Shown piece by piece: positions 46,427 through 56,586 of a DNA stretch of 64,000 bases. Each line of letters begins with the position of its first letter. The stretch's first letter is position 1. The stretch lies in the NCBI RefSeq assembly GCF_003031265.1, contig NZ_CP019966.1:4092001-4156000 (forward strand). The letters run 5' to 3'. This stretch comes from Rhodopseudomonas palustris. GTDB taxonomy: Bacteria > Pseudomonadota > Alphaproteobacteria > Rhizobiales > Xanthobacteraceae. The translations under genes and the position numbers were made by a program. Under the pieces are notes generated by a model. That model ran no database searches. It saw only the letters and a list, made by a program, of their open reading frames with translations, and was not told the origin of the DNA.

Positions 46427-48939
46427 GCCAGCCCCGTCAGCTTTTCCGGCCGCATCGCGCTGGCGCCGTGCGGGAAGTAGTGCGCCCCGACCGCCTCGGC
46501 GAGGCTGAGCAGATCCTGCTCCAGCGCGAACAGCCACGACGCGTCGATGGTCTCGGCTTCGGCCGCGGTCAGCTTGGCCAAAGTGGAGACCGCCAGCCGC
46601 TGCGGTCGCTCGATCAGTCCGCCTTCATGCAGCGCCGGCAGGCTGGCGATGTGGTCGTTGAGCTCTTCGACCTGGAACGCCACCGAGCGCGGATTGTACG
46701 GGTCGAGCACGGCAAGATCGCGCACCGGGGCGAGCAGCGGCGCCAGCAGGTAGCGCGACCGATAGGTGATCTGCGAATCCACCAGCGTCAGCAGCACATC
46801 GAGATCTTCGGCGGTGGCACCGTCGCAGGAGAACTGCCGGGCGAACCGCGCGGTGTTGACGGCGCGCTCGACGCGGCGGCCGATCCGCAGGAAGCGCCAG
46901 CCAGCGGCGCGGTTCATGTTTTCGTTCGACAGGCCGGAGAAACTCGCCAGCTCCTGCAGCGCGACCTCCGCCGCCTGGACCACCGCCTCTTCGCCCTCGA
47001 CCGGCACGGCGAGGCGCGCTTCCATCTGGGTGATGACGTGCCAGGCATCCGGCGACAGCCGCTCGCGCAGCGACGAAGCGTTGCGCTGGGCGGCGCGGAT
47101 CAGCGACAGCGCCGAGCCGAAGTCATCCGGGCTCTGCAGCGCGTCCGCGGCGATCTTGGCGGTCTGCGCCCGCGGGCCGAGCGAGGTCGCCCCCCAGGCG
47201 ATCAGTAATCGCTGGATCTTCTCGATCGCATGGTGCAGCGGACCCTTGCCGGGATCGCGCTGCGGCGCGCTGAGCGCGCGCAGCAGCCGCAGCGTCGCCT
47301 CGGCGCGTTCGAGATAGCGGCCGAGCCAGAACAGATTGTCGGCAGCGCGGCTCGGCAGCACGCCGGTGATGCGGCGGATGCGGACGCTGTCGACGGCGGG
47401 GAGCAGCGACGACGGCGCCACCGCATGATCGGCCACCACCCAGACGTCGGCGGCGCGGGCGCCCTCGCCCATCGACACGGCGCGCGAGTCGAGCCGGTCG
47501 GCGATCCGGCAGAACCCGCCGGGCATCACCGCCCAGCCGTTTTCAGTGGCGGCGGCGAACACGCGCAGCACGAACGGCCGCGGCGCCAGCTTGCCGTCGT
47601 CCCACACTGGCGTGGTCGACAGCCGGACCTGCTCCTGCGCCACGTAGTCGAGGCCGCGCGCCGCAATCGCGTCGCGCAGATGATCGCGCACCACCGGCGG
47701 CAATTCGCCGGGCAGCACCGGGCCATGATGCGAGAAGCCCGGCACGCTCTGACCGTACGCGCCTTCGATCACGAACTCGTCGAGCCGGTCGAGCACTTCT
47801 TCGCGCGCGGCCGTCTGGCCGCACCACCAGGTGGCGATGTGCGGCATCTTGAGGTCTTCGCCGAGCAGCCGGCGCGCCAGCGGCGGCAGGAAGCCGAGCA
47901 GCGAGCGCGCTTCGAGCACGCCGGAGCCCGGCATGTTGGCGACCACGACGCCGCTCTTGCGGATAACATCAATCAGGCCGGCAACGCCGAGCTGCGATGA
48001 AGCGTCGAGCTCCAGCGGATCGAGCGAATTGGCATCCACACGGCGCAGCAGCACGTCGATCCGCTTCAGGCCGGCGACGGTGCGGATGTGCAGACGATCG
48101 TCGGCGACCGCGAGGTCATCGCCTTCAACCAGCAGGAAGCCGAGATAGCGCGCCAGCGTGGCGTGCTCGAAGTAAGTCTCGCTGAACCGGCCCGGCGTCA
48201 GCAGCCCGATGCGCGGCTCGTCGCGATCGGCGGTGGCGCGCAGGCTGTCGCGGAACGCCTCGAAGAACGAGGCGACGCGCTCGACATTCATCGATTTGTA
48301 GAGATCGTTGAAGGCGCGCGACAGCACCAGCCGGTTTTCCAGCGCATAGCCGGCGCCCGACGGCGCCTGGGTGCGATCGCCCAGCACCCACCATTGCCCA
48401 TCCGGGCCGCGGCCGATGTCGGCGGCGTAGAAATGCAGATAGCGGCCACCCGGCGGTTTGACGCCGACCATCGGCCGCAAGTAATCGGCGCTGCCGGCAA
48501 TCGCGGCGGCCGGCAGCGCGCCATCGGCGATCAGCGAGCCTTGGCCGTAGATGTCCTGCAGCACGCCTTCGAGCAGCGTCGCGCGCTGGGCGATGCCGGC
48601 GGCGATCTGCTGCCACTCGCTTTCACCGATCAGCAGCGGCACATGGCTGAGCGGCCAGGCCCGATCGGCGGCGTCGCCCGGCGCCCGATAAGTGACACCG
48701 GCATCGCGCAAGTGCCGGTCGGCGGCGGCGAAGCGGCGCTCGATCTCGTCGGCGGAGAGAGCTGCGAACGCGTCGAAATAACGACTCCACACCGCGCGCG
48801 GCTGGCCGTCCGCACCGATGAATTCGTCGGGGATGCCGGGCAGGCGCACGTAGTCGCGGCTCCACTGCGCAACCTTGCGGTCGCGCGGTCGAGCCTTCCG
48901 GGCCGGGCCGCCTTGCTGCGCCATTGTCTCATCCCCCAT
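46423..48939 (-). CDS. Circularly permuted ATP-grasp protein fused to alpha-E domain
   Basis: 838 residues. The first about 480 residues are a circularly permuted ATP-grasp ligase (DUF404/DUF407 type: GESEWQQIAAGIAQRA, LEGVLQDIYG, YLHFYAADIGRGPDG, WVLGDRTQAPSGAGYALENR, VANMPGSGVLEA). Residues about 520-838 are the helical alpha-E domain (DUF403: ADNLFWLGRYLERAEATLRLLR, RIGRRVERAVNTAR). In many genomes these are two genes; here they are one polypeptide. ATP-grasp proteins of this class are predicted to build peptide bonds; the product is unknown. An ATG at 48924 with a better purine-rich leader is an alternative start. Confidence 0.88.
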   Translation of the reverse strand: MGDETMAQQGGPARKARPRDRKVAQWSRDYVRLPGIPDEFIGADGQPRAVWSRYFDAFAALSADEIERRFAAADRHLRDAGVTYRAPGDAADRAWPLSHVPLLIGESEWQQIAAGIAQRATLLEGVLQDIYGQGSLIADGALPAAAIAGSADYLRPMVGVKPPGGRYLHFYAADIGRGPDGQWWVLGDRTQAPSGAGYALENRLVLSRAFNDLYKSMNVERVASFFEAFRDSLRATADRDEPRIGLLTPGRFSETYFEHATLARYLGFLLVEGDDLAVADDRLHIRTVAGLKRIDVLLRRVDANSLDPLELDASSQLGVAGLIDVIRKSGVVVANMPGSGVLEARSLLGFLPPLARRLLGEDLKMPHIATWWCGQTAAREEVLDRLDEFVIEGAYGQSVPGFSHHGPVLPGELPPVVRDHLRDAIAARGLDYVAQEQVRLSTTPVWDDGKLAPRPFVLRVFAAATENGWAVMPGGFCRIADRLDSRAVSMGEGARAADVWVVADHAVAPSSLLPAVDSVRIRRITGVLPSRAADNLFWLGRYLERAEATLRLLRALSAPQRDPGKGPLHHAIEKIQRLLIAWGATSLGPRAQTAKIAADALQSPDDFGSALSLIRAAQRNASSLRERLSPDAWHVITQMEARLAVPVEGEEAVVQAAEVALQELASFSGLSNENMNRAAGWRFLRIGRRVERAVNTARFARQFSCDGATAEDLDVLLTLVDSQITYRSRYLLAPLLAPVRDLAVLDPYNPRSVAFQVEELNDHIASLPALHEGGLIERPQRLAVSTLAKLTAAEAETIDASWLFALEQDLLSLAEAVGAHYFPHGASAMRPEKLTGLA

Positions 48940-48949
48940 ACGGAATGAT

Positions 48950-51900
48950 TCAATGCAGCAGCGGCGTGCGCAAGTCGAGGGTCAGCGGGAATTCAAGTGT
49001 GCGTTCTTCCTGCGGCGGATCGATCCGCCCCGGGGTGTGGCCGTGATCCTGGAACCGCGCCAGCCGCCGCGCCTCGGCTTCGTACGAGTTCACCGGCTTG
49101 GTCTCATAGGCCCGTCCGCCCGGATGGGCGACGTGATAGACGCAGCCGCCGAGCGAGCGGCCATTCCAGGTGTCGACGATGTCGAACACCAGCGGCGCGT
49201 GCACCGGAATGGTCGGATGCAGCCCGGAGGCCGGCTGCCACGCCTTGAACCGCACCGCCGCCACCGCCTCGCCGGCCCGCGCGGTCGGCGTCATCGGCAG
49301 CCGGCGGCCGTTGCAGGTGATGACGTGGCGGCCTTCGACGAAGCCTTCTGCCTTGACCTGCAATCGCTCCACCGACGAGTCCACGAACCGCACCGTGCCG
49401 CCGGCGGTGCCCTCCTCGCCGAGCACGTGCCACGGCTCCAGCGCCTGCCGCAGCTCCAATGTGACACCGCCGTGATACACGCTGCCGAACACCGGAAAGC
49501 GAAATTCGAGCTGGGCGGTGAACCACTCCGGCTCGAACGCATAACCGGCGCGCGCCAGCTCGCCGAGCACGTCGCGGAAATCCTCCCACAAATAGTGCGG
49601 CAGCATGAAGCGGTCGTGCAGCGCCGTGCCCCAACGCACGAACTTGCCGTCCAGCGGCTCGCGCCACAGCATCGCAATCAGTGCCCGGATCAGAAGCTGC
49701 TGCGCGAGGCTCATCCGCGGATCGGGCGGCATCTCCAACGCGCGGAATTCGACCAGGCCCAGCCGGCCGGTCGGACTATCCGGCGAGTACATCTTGTCGA
49801 TGCAAATCTCGGCGCGATGGGTGTTGCCGGTGATATCGACCAGGATGTTGCGGAACAGCCGGTCGGCGAGCCACAACGGGCCCTTCACCCCCGGCTGCGG
49901 CACCTGAGCCAGCGCGATCTCGAGTTCGTACAGCGAATCGTGCCGCGCCTCGTCGATCCGCGGCGCCTGGCTGGTCGGGCCGATGAACATACCCGAGAAC
50001 AGATACGACAGCGACGGATGTCGCTGCCAAAACAGCACCAGGCTCTTCAGCAAATCCGGCCGGCGCAGGAACGGCGAATCCGCAGGGCTGGCGCCACCGA
50101 CCACGACATGATTGCCGCCGCCGGTGCCGGTGTGGCGGCCGTCGATCAGGAAGCGGTTGGCGCCGAGCCGCACTTGCGCGGCGTCATCATACAGGCCGAA
50201 GGTGGTGCGCACCGCCTCGCGCCAGTTCTGCGCCGGCTGGATGTTGACTTCGATCACGCCCGGATCTGGCGTCACCTTGATGACGTCGATGCGCGGATCG
50301 TAAGGCGGCGGATAGCCCTCGATGTGGACGCGGATCTGCATCTCTTCGGCGGTGGCTTCGACCGCGGCGATCAGTTCGAGATAATCTTCGATGGTCTCGG
50401 TCGGCGGCATGAAGGCGCACAGCACGCCCTCGCGCAACTCGATCGACATCGCAGTGCGGACGCCGCCTTTGCGCAGCTTCTGCTCCTCGACAGGCTGGCT
50501 TGTGGTCGCTTCGCCGGCCGACTGTTCAAACACCGCCATCTGCTCGCGCTCGGGCTCGGCTTCGTTCGCCGGCGGCGGCGCGAATAGCGGCAGTGCACCA
50601 CGCGGCTCGAGCGGATCGCGTGGCACGATGTACGGATAGTCGTCTTCCGGGATATGCGGCAGCGACGAGATCGGCAGCCGGAAGCCGAGCGGTGAGTCGC
50701 CCGGCAAAAGAAACAGATTGCCGCGCCGCAGCTTCCAGCGCTCGCTGCGCCAGCGCTTCTTCTGTGCCGACGCGGCGTCCGCATTCCACGCCTGGATCGG
50801 CAGCACGAAGCCGCGCGGCGTGTTCAGCCCGGTGTCGAACACCCGCGCCATGCGGGCACGCTCTTCCGGATCGGCGAGCTTGTTGTCGTGCGGATCGACG
50901 TTCGGCGGCAGCGTCGCTTCCTTCTGCAGCCAATGGGTCGGATCCTCATAGGCTGGCAACACGTAGTCGGTGTCGATGCCGAGACGTTTGGCCGTGCCGA
51001 TCGCGAACTGCTCGGCCTCCTCGACCTTGGCCGGCCGCTGGCCGACCACCGGCGCGATCAGATCGGCATTCTTCCAGATCGGCACGCCGTCCTTGCGCCA
51101 ATATAGACCGAACGCCCAGCGCGGCAGGCTTTCGCCCGGGTACCATTTGCCCTGGCCGAAATGGAGAAGGCCGCCCGGCGCAAACCGGCTGCGCAGGCGC
51201 CGGATCAGATCGTCGGCCAGCATCCGCTTGGCACCGCCGACCGCAGCGACGTTCCACTCCGGCGATTCCATATCGTCGATCGACACAAAGGTCGGCTCGC
51301 CGCCCATCGTCAGCCGCACGTCGTGCGCGGTCAGATCAGCATCGACCTTTTCGCCGAGCGCATCGAGCCGCGCCCAGGATTCGTCGGAGAACGGCTTGGT
51401 GATGCGCGGCGCTTCGCGGATGCGCTCGACCCGCATGTCGAACTTGAAATCGACATTGGCGAAGCCGACCACGCCAGAGATCGGCGCGGCCGTGCGATAA
51501 TGCGGCGTGGCGGCGACCGGGATATGACCCTCGCCGGCAAGCAATCCCGACGTGACGTCGAAGCCGACCCAGCCGGCGCCGGGCAGATACACTTCGGCCC
51601 AGGCGTGCAGATCGGTGAAGTCGTGCGCAGCGCCCTTCGGCCCGTCGAGCGACTCGATATCGGGGCGAAGCTGGATCAAGTAACCGGACACGAACCGCGC
51701 CGCGAGTCCGAGATGCCGCAGCGTCTGGATCAGCAGCCACGCCGAATCGCGGCACGAGCCGGCGCCCTTGGCGAGCGTCTCTTCCGGGGTCTGCACCCCC
51801 GGCTCCATCCGGATGATGTAGTTGATGCGCTCGCGCAGTTTGGCGTTGAGATCGACCAGGAAGTTGACCGTGCTTTCGGCCTCGCGCGGAATCGAATCGA

Positions 51901-52291
51901 GATAGGCTTTGAACAACGGCCCCGGCTCGATCGTCGCCAGATACGGCGCCAGCTCGTGCTGCAAGTCGGCGGTATATGAGAACGGGAAGCTCTCGGCATA
52001 ACTTTCGACGAAGAAGTCGAACGGGTTGATCACCGTCATCGCCGCGGTGAAATCGACCTCGATCTTGAGTTCGTCGGCCTTCTCCGGAAACACGAACCGC
52101 GCCAGCCAATTGCCCTGCGGGTCCTGCTGCCAGTTGATGAAGTGGTTCGCCGGCGTGACCTTCAGCGAATACGACAGAATCGGCGTCCGCGTATGCGGCG
52201 CCGGACGCAGCCGGATGGTCTGGGGGCCGATGTCGACCGGTCGGTCGTATTTGTAATGCGTGACGTGATGAAGGGCGACATAGATCGACAC
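48950..52291 (-). CDS. Transglutaminase / DUF2126 large protein
   Basis: 1113 residues from the GTG at 52291 (GGAG eight bases upstream). Order: bacterial transglutaminase N domain (about 1-85), transglutaminase core with Cys180 ([10 protein letters not shown]), His229 ([11 protein letters not shown]) and Asp245 (GFDVTSG), then a long DUF2126 region (about 300-1113). DUF2126 holds [37 protein letters not shown] and [14 protein letters not shown], resembling glutamine-synthetase/COOH-NH2 ligase folds. First gene of the operon; the next starts 10 bp on. Probably both an amide ligase and a peptidase of one pathway. Role unknown. Confidence 0.87.
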   Translation of the reverse strand: MSIYVALHHVTHYKYDRPVDIGPQTIRLRPAPHTRTPILSYSLKVTPANHFINWQQDPQGNWLARFVFPEKADELKIEVDFTAAMTVINPFDFFVESYAESFPFSYTADLQHELAPYLATIEPGPLFKAYLDSIPREAESTVNFLVDLNAKLRERINYIIRMEPGVQTPEETLAKGAGSCRDSAWLLIQTLRHLGLAARFVSGYLIQLRPDIESLDGPKGAAHDFTDLHAWAEVYLPGAGWVGFDVTSGLLAGEGHIPVAATPHYRTAAPISGVVGFANVDFKFDMRVERIREAPRITKPFSDESWARLDALGEKVDADLTAHDVRLTMGGEPTFVSIDDMESPEWNVAAVGGAKRMLADDLIRRLRSRFAPGGLLHFGQGKWYPGESLPRWAFGLYWRKDGVPIWKNADLIAPVVGQRPAKVEEAEQFAIGTAKRLGIDTDYVLPAYEDPTHWLQKEATLPPNVDPHDNKLADPEERARMARVFDTGLNTPRGFVLPIQAWNADAASAQKKRWRSERWKLRRGNLFLLPGDSPLGFRLPISSLPHIPEDDYPYIVPRDPLEPRGALPLFAPPPANEAEPEREQMAVFEQSAGEATTSQPVEEQKLRKGGVRTAMSIELREGVLCAFMPPTETIEDYLELIAAVEATAEEMQIRVHIEGYPPPYDPRIDVIKVTPDPGVIEVNIQPAQNWREAVRTTFGLYDDAAQVRLGANRFLIDGRHTGTGGGNHVVVGGASPADSPFLRRPDLLKSLVLFWQRHPSLSYLFSGMFIGPTSQAPRIDEARHDSLYELEIALAQVPQPGVKGPLWLADRLFRNILVDITGNTHRAEICIDKMYSPDSPTGRLGLVEFRALEMPPDPRMSLAQQLLIRALIAMLWREPLDGKFVRWGTALHDRFMLPHYLWEDFRDVLGELARAGYAFEPEWFTAQLEFRFPVFGSVYHGGVTLELRQALEPWHVLGEEGTAGGTVRFVDSSVERLQVKAEGFVEGRHVITCNGRRLPMTPTARAGEAVAAVRFKAWQPASGLHPTIPVHAPLVFDIVDTWNGRSLGGCVYHVAHPGGRAYETKPVNSYEAEARRLARFQDHGHTPGRIDPPQEERTLEFPLTLDLRTPLLH

Positions 52292-52404
52292 GAGGGCAGC
52301 TCCGGCATTGAATTTGAGCAGAACACCGGAACTCGGGGCGATCAAGCGCTAACAAAGGGCAAGGGGTGCACAAGCGGAAGGCGTCTGGCCCCTCACACAC
52401 TGCT

Positions 52405-52504
52405 GTCATCGCCCGCGAAGGCGGGCGACCCAGTATCCCAGAGCGTTTGCGACCGAACACCAATGCGCTGGAATACGGGATCCTCCGCTTTCGCGGAGGA
52501 TGAC
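52405..52504. repeat. Palindromic intergenic repeat, family C
   Basis: Ends GTCATCGCCCGC... and ...GGAGGATGAC are inverted (GTCAT/ATGAC), with inner hairpins CGCCCGCGAAGGCGGGCG and ATCCTCCGCTTTCGCGGAGGAT. Same general build as families A and B. It separates hpaI from the transglutaminase operon. Confidence 0.7.
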
Positions 52505-52532
52505 GGTGAGTGGGGATTGAAGGCGGCGGCCC

Positions 52533-53309
52533 TTACGCCTTCCCGCCCGAATTCTTCCGCGTCTCGGCGACCCAGCTCCGCGCGCCGATCGCCATGATGC
52601 CGCTGTCGTTGAGCAGCGTCACCAGCTTGAAGCCGAGCGCGATGTTGCGCGCGGCACCTTCGGGGCCGGAGCAGTGGATGCCTGGATAGATGCCACGCTT
52701 GTCGCATTCCTTCAGCAGCTTGTCGTAGATCTTCAGGATCTCCGGCTCGTCACGGTCGAGCTTCGGCACCAGACCATAAGAGAAGCCAAGATCGGACGGG
52801 CCGATATAGACGCCGGCAATGCCCTCGACATCGAGGATCGCTTCCATGTTTTCGACAGCGGTGCGGGTCTCGATCATCGGGATGCACAGCGTCTCGTCGT
52901 TCGCAGTCGCCTGATAGTTGCCCGACGAGCCGTACAGTCCGGCGCGGATCGGACCGTTGCTGCGGGTGCCGCGCGGCGGGTACTTGCAATACTGGACGAA
53001 GTTTTCGGCTTCTTCCTTGGTGTTGACCATCGGGCAGATCACCCCGTAGGCGCCGCCGTCCAGCACCTTGCCGATGATGCCCGGCTCGTTCCACGGCACC
53101 CGCACCATCGGCGTCACCGGGTGCGCCTGCATGCCCTGGAAGCAGGTGACCATCGACTGATAATCTTGCACGCCGTGCTGGATATCGACCGTGACGCTGT
53201 CGAACCCGCACTGCGCCATCACCTCGGCCGAGAACCCCGACGGAATCGCCAGCCAGCCATTGACCACGACTTTGCCGTCGGCCCAGAGTTGTTTGACTTT
53301 GTTTGCCAT
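52533..53309 (-). CDS. hpaI: HpcH/HpaI-family aldolase (4-hydroxy-2-oxoheptanedioate aldolase type)
   Basis: 258 residues, class II metal-dependent aldolase of the HpaI family. It splits 4-hydroxy-2-oxoheptane-1,7-dioate into pyruvate and succinate semialdehyde, the last step of homoprotocatechuate degradation. Key residues are visible: His in VDIQHGVQDYQ, Arg in MVRVPWNEPG, Glu in IPMIETRTA and Asp in GPSDLGFS. It lies on the strand opposite hpaHFED and upstream of an LDH2-type gene, across a family A repeat. The related macrolactone/garR-type aldolases are the alternative, but context favours HpaI. Confidence 0.85.
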   Translation of the reverse strand: MANKVKQLWADGKVVVNGWLAIPSGFSAEVMAQCGFDSVTVDIQHGVQDYQSMVTCFQGMQAHPVTPMVRVPWNEPGIIGKVLDGGAYGVICPMVNTKEEAENFVQYCKYPPRGTRSNGPIRAGLYGSSGNYQATANDETLCIPMIETRTAVENMEAILDVEGIAGVYIGPSDLGFSYGLVPKLDRDEPEILKIYDKLLKECDKRGIYPGIHCSGPEGAARNIALGFKLVTLLNDSGIMAIGARSWVAETRKNSGGKA

Positions 53310-53358
53310 GTCGTTCTTTCCTGCCCCAGCGGTTGTTACTTACTGAAATCGTCGCCCC

Positions 53359-53439
53359 GTCATTGCGAGGAGCGAAGCGACGAAGCAATCCAGCGCTGCG
53401 TTCATGGCCTCTGGATTGCTTCGCTTCGCTCGCAATGAC
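53359..53439. repeat. Palindromic intergenic repeat, family A (copy 1)
   Basis: Outer 11-bp arms GTCATTGCGAG and CTCGCAATGAC, inner GAAGCAATCCAG and CTGGATTGCTTC. Seen again at 55146-55224 and 62084-62166. It fills the gap between hpaI and the LDH2-type gene. Confidence 0.88.
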
Positions 53440-53446
53440 GGAAATC

Positions 53447-54532
53447 TCACGCCGTCGCCGCCTGGATCGCGGTTTCGTCGACGCCGACTTCGCGAGCGGT
53501 CGCGACGATCGCGGCCCAGGTATCATCCGGAAGCGGGACACCGTTCTTGGTGCGCTCGGCGCGGGTGGCGGTTTCGGGATCTCCGGGGATCAGCACCTGA
53601 TCGACGCCGGCAACGGTTTTTGAACTCTTGAAGAAGTCGATGTAGCGGGTGACTTCGGCATCGAAGACATGCGCCGGATCGATCCGCTTGGGATCGACGT
53701 AGATCGAGAACATGCCGTTGGCGAATGGCCGGTTCGGACCGGTCGCACCGTTGCCGGTGAGCGCGCCGCCCAGCAGCTCGCAGATCAGCGCCAGCCCCGA
53801 GCCCTTGTGCTCGCCGAAGGCGCGGATCGCCCCTGAGCCATTGGCGTGGTTGATCGGGCCGTCCTTCTCGTGCGGGCCATACAACGTCGCCGGATCTTCA
53901 CTCAAAGAACCGTCGGCATTGATCAGCGCACCTTGCGGCAGCTTCTTGCCGCCGCGCGCCGCGACCAGCACCTTGCCCTCGGCAACGATCGAGGTAGCGA
54001 GATCGAGCACCACCGGCGGCGCGTCGGGGCGCGGGATGCCGACGCAATACGGCGCCGTGGACAACCGGCGTTCGACGCCGCCGAACGGCGCAACCAGGAT
54101 CGAGCCCGCCGCCGTGACGAAGTGGATCGACACCAAGCCTTCGGCCGCCGCCATCTCTGCCCAATCGCCGATCCGGCCGATATGGCCGGCGTTCTTCAGC
54201 GCGACCGCCGACAGCCCTTGCGTCTTGCACTTGTCGATGCCGATCCGCACCGCCTGCGGGCCGACCGTCTGGCCATAGCCGAACTTGCCGTCGACCACCG
54301 CCAGCGACGGCAGATCGACCGGGACGTCGACGGTCTGGTCAGGATGCACCGCACCGGCGTTGCGCCAGCGGATATACACCGGCACGCGGATGACGCCATG
54401 ACTGTCGTGGCCGGTGAGATTGGCGGTGGTGAGATAACAGCCGATCCGCCGCGCCTCTTCCTTCGACGAGCCGGCGCGTTCGAACACCTGGGCGACGAAA
54501 TCGATCAAGCGATCGACCTGCACCGTCACCAT
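53447..54532 (-). CDS. LDH2-family malate/lactate/ureidoglycolate-type dehydrogenase
   Basis: 361 residues from the ATG at 54532 (AGGAG eight bases upstream; the long upstream frame is not coding). NAD(P)-dependent 2-hydroxyacid dehydrogenase of the malate/L-lactate dehydrogenase-2 fold. The catalytic-His region is GHDSHGVIRVP, with KNAGHIGRIGDWAE, PYCVGIPRPDAPPVVLDLATS and FGEHKGSGLAL. Lying between hpaR and hpaI, it may reduce or oxidise a 2-oxo or 2-hydroxy acid in aromatic breakdown, for example 4-hydroxyphenylpyruvate/lactate; this is inference. Confidence 0.83.
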   Translation of the reverse strand: MVTVQVDRLIDFVAQVFERAGSSKEEARRIGCYLTTANLTGHDSHGVIRVPVYIRWRNAGAVHPDQTVDVPVDLPSLAVVDGKFGYGQTVGPQAVRIGIDKCKTQGLSAVALKNAGHIGRIGDWAEMAAAEGLVSIHFVTAAGSILVAPFGGVERRLSTAPYCVGIPRPDAPPVVLDLATSIVAEGKVLVAARGGKKLPQGALINADGSLSEDPATLYGPHEKDGPINHANGSGAIRAFGEHKGSGLALICELLGGALTGNGATGPNRPFANGMFSIYVDPKRIDPAHVFDAEVTRYIDFFKSSKTVAGVDQVLIPGDPETATRAERTKNGVPLPDDTWAAIVATAREVGVDETAIQAATA

Positions 54533-54572
54533 GTCGGCGCACTCCTGCGGCCAGCGGTCATGGGCTGCTGCG

Positions 54573-55112
54573 TCATTCCTCGTCTCCTCCCGGCGCCGCG
54601 GCCTTCGCCTGCGGTCGAACTTTGCCGCCGCGAGTTGAGCGAAATTCCGGATCGCTGTCCACCGCGCTCCCGGCATGGCGCACCGGCATCGCCATCAGGC
54701 TCGCCTCCAGCTCGCGCAGCAATTCCTGCAGCTCGGCGAGCCTGGTGCCGCCGGTCCGCCGCGTGATCTCGGCGTAGATGGCTTCCGAAAACGGCGCCAC
54801 CGTCTCGATCAGCTTCAGCCCCTTGGCGGTGATCGACACCATGTTGCGGCGCTGATCATCCTTCGCGAGCTTGCGCGCCACCAGCTTGCGCGTTTCGAGA
54901 TCACGCAGCATCCGTGACAGGCTCGGACCAAGCAGGAAGGCGTTGTGCGCCAGCTCGGTGACTTCGATCGCATCGACCGCCGTGAGCGCACGCAGGATAC
55001 GCCATTGCTGCTCGCTGAGCCCGTGAGCGCGCAGCAGCGGCCGGAAGTGCCGCATCACCGCCTCGCGGCTGCGCAGCAGCAGCATCGGCAGCGAGCGCGA
55101 GAATTCGCGCAT
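54573..55112 (-). CDS. hpaR: MarR-family regulator (HpaR-like)
   Basis: 179 residues from the ATG at 55112. The N-terminus MREFSRSLPMLLLRSREAVM matches HpaR. Winged helix-turn-helix about 35-100: HGLSEQQWRILRAL, EVTELAHNAFLLGPSLSRML and RKLVARKLAKDDQRRNMVSIT. HpaR represses the hpa meta-cleavage genes until hydroxyphenylacetates bind. The frame is open further upstream through a family A repeat to an ATG at 55285 that lies inside the putative operator, so the shorter start is preferred. It diverges from hpaH and is 40 bp before the LDH2-type gene. Confidence 0.82.
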   Translation of the reverse strand: MREFSRSLPMLLLRSREAVMRHFRPLLRAHGLSEQQWRILRALTAVDAIEVTELAHNAFLLGPSLSRMLRDLETRKLVARKLAKDDQRRNMVSITAKGLKLIETVAPFSEAIYAEITRRTGGTRLAELQELLRELEASLMAMPVRHAGSAVDSDPEFRSTRGGKVRPQAKAAAPGGDEE

Positions 55113-55145
55113 CGGCGGCTCTTTGGTCTGAGCTTTCCCATCCCC

Positions 55146-55224
55146 GTCATTGCGAGGCGCTTCGCGCCGAAGCAATCCAGCTTTGGGGCGCGCGGCTGGA
55201 TTGCTTCGCTTCGCTCGCAATGAC
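55146..55224. repeat. Palindromic intergenic repeat, family A (copy 2)
   Basis: Same arms as copy 1 (GTCATTGCGAG / CTCGCAATGAC) around GAAGCAATCCAG / CTGGATTGCTTC. It lies 33 bp upstream of the hpaR start, within the divergent control region. In the hpaR frame it would read SLRAKRSNP...GLLRREAPRNDG, an artefact peptide that such repeats often give. Confidence 0.88.
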
Positions 55225-55279
55225 GGTGGCGGAGATTTTTGCATCGCAACAGAAGCGGTTTCGGTTTGAGTGCGATCGT

Positions 55280-55291
55280 TTAACATGTTAA
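55280..55291. promoter_or_regulatory. Perfect palindrome TTAACATGTTAA, candidate HpaR operator
   Basis: Twelve-base perfect palindrome in the AT-rich core of the hpaR-hpaH spacer, 69 bp before the hpaH ATG. MarR proteins bind such short dyads. No second copy was noticed in the window. Confidence 0.5.
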
Positions 55292-55359
55292 TCATCTGCC
55301 GCGCGACGGTTTTGTTGAATGGACCGCGCGGGGATGAAACGATTTTCGCTGGAGCGACG

Positions 55360-56166
55360 ATGGCGCTTTCGAACGACGACATCCGCGCCGCAGTCGAGCG
55401 GCTGGACCAGGCCGAGAAAACCAAGGTGCAGATCCGCCAGCTATCGCTGGATCATCCGGCGATCACGATTCCCGACGCCTACGCAATCCAGGCTGCTTGG
55501 ATCGAGATCAAGCAAGCTGCGGGCCGCCGCGTGCGCGGCCACAAGATCGGGCTGACCTCGAAGGCGATGCAGAGCCAGCTCGGCATCGGCGAGCCTGACA
55601 GCGGCATCCTGCTCGACGACATGTTTTTCGACGATGGCGGCATTGTCCCCACCGACCGCTTCATCGCAACGCGGGTCGAGTCCGAGCTGGCCTTCGTCAT
55701 CAAGCACCGCCTCGCCGGGCCGCATTGCACGATCTTCGACGTGCTGAACGCCACCGATTTCGTGGTGCCGGCGCTGGAGATCCTCGATACCCGGGTGCAA
55801 CGCGTCGATCCCGAGACCAAGGCGACGCGCAAGATCTACGACACCATCGCCGACAATGCGGCGAATGCCGGCATCGTGCTCGGCGGCCGGCCGATCCGTC
55901 CGCTGGACACCGACCTGCGCTGGATCGGCGCGCTGACCTATAAGAACGGCCAGCTCGAAGAGACCGGGCTCGCCGCCGGCGTGCTCAACCATCCGGCGAC
56001 GGCGGTGGCGTGGCTCGCCAACAAGATCGCACCGCAGGGCCTGGCACTGGAGCCGGGCCAGATCGTGCTGGCCGGCTCGTTCATCCGTGCCATCGAGACC
56101 GCGAAGGGTGATACGATCCAGGCCGACTACGGTCCTTACGGCACCGTGAGTTGTTACTTCGGCTGA
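55360..56166 (+). CDS. hpaH: 2-oxo-hept-4-ene-1,7-dioate hydratase
   Basis: 268 residues, almost exactly the usual HpaH length. Hydrates 2-oxohept-4-ene-1,7-dioate using Mg2+ or Mn2+. Family stretches: [44 protein letters not shown]-like [11 protein letters not shown], and the C-terminal AGSFIRAIE with [16 protein letters not shown]. The ATG at 55360 is preceded by GGAG. First gene of the rightward hpa operon, with hpaF 21 bp on. Confidence 0.92.
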   Translation: MALSNDDIRAAVERLDQAEKTKVQIRQLSLDHPAITIPDAYAIQAAWIEIKQAAGRRVRGHKIGLTSKAMQSQLGIGEPDSGILLDDMFFDDGGIVPTDRFIATRVESELAFVIKHRLAGPHCTIFDVLNATDFVVPALEILDTRVQRVDPETKATRKIYDTIADNAANAGIVLGGRPIRPLDTDLRWIGALTYKNGQLEETGLAAGVLNHPATAVAWLANKIAPQGLALEPGQIVLAGSFIRAIETAKGDTIQADYGPYGTVSCYFG

Positions 56167-56187
56167 AGCGACCGAAGCGAGGGATCC

Positions 56188-56586
56188 ATGCCACATTTCA
56201 CCATCGAATATTCCGCCAATCTCGACGACAAGCTCGACATCGCCGAAGTCGTCGAACTGGTTCGCAGCACCGCGATCGAGACCGGGATCTTCCCTGTCGG
56301 CGGGGTGCGGGTCCGCGCGATCCGATGCGAGCACTACGCGATTGCCGACGGCCGGCCCGGCTTTGGCTTCATGGCGATGCTGCTGCGGCTCGGCGAAGGC
56401 CGCGACCTTGCGGCGCGCAAACGCGCCGGCGACCACATCTTCGCCCAGCTCTCGCACTATCTCGATCCGCTGTTCGGCGACGAGGGCTTCGCACTGTCGT
56501 TCGACATGGTGGTCAACGACAAGGAGACGAGCTGGAAGCGCAACTCGATCCACGACCTCTTGATCGCCGAGGCCCGCCATGGCTGA
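56188..56586 (+). CDS. hpaF: 5-carboxymethyl-2-hydroxymuconate delta-isomerase
   Basis: 132 residues, tautomerase fold. The N-terminal Pro (after Met removal, PHFTIEYSANL) is the catalytic base. GIFPVGGVRVRAI and LSFDMVVND match HpaF/CHMI. It isomerises 5-carboxymethyl-2-hydroxymuconate in the homoprotocatechuate route. Its last eight bases overlap the hpaE start. Confidence 0.92.
   Translation: MPHFTIEYSANLDDKLDIAEVVELVRSTAIETGIFPVGGVRVRAIRCEHYAIADGRPGFGFMAMLLRLGEGRDLAARKRAGDHIFAQLSHYLDPLFGDEGFALSFDMVVNDKETSWKRNSIHDLLIAEARHG

Noticed and set aside
55113..55424. N-terminal extension of hpaR to 55424 or 55285
   Set aside because: It runs through a palindromic repeat and a likely operator, while the ATG at 55112 gives the normal HpaR N-terminus.
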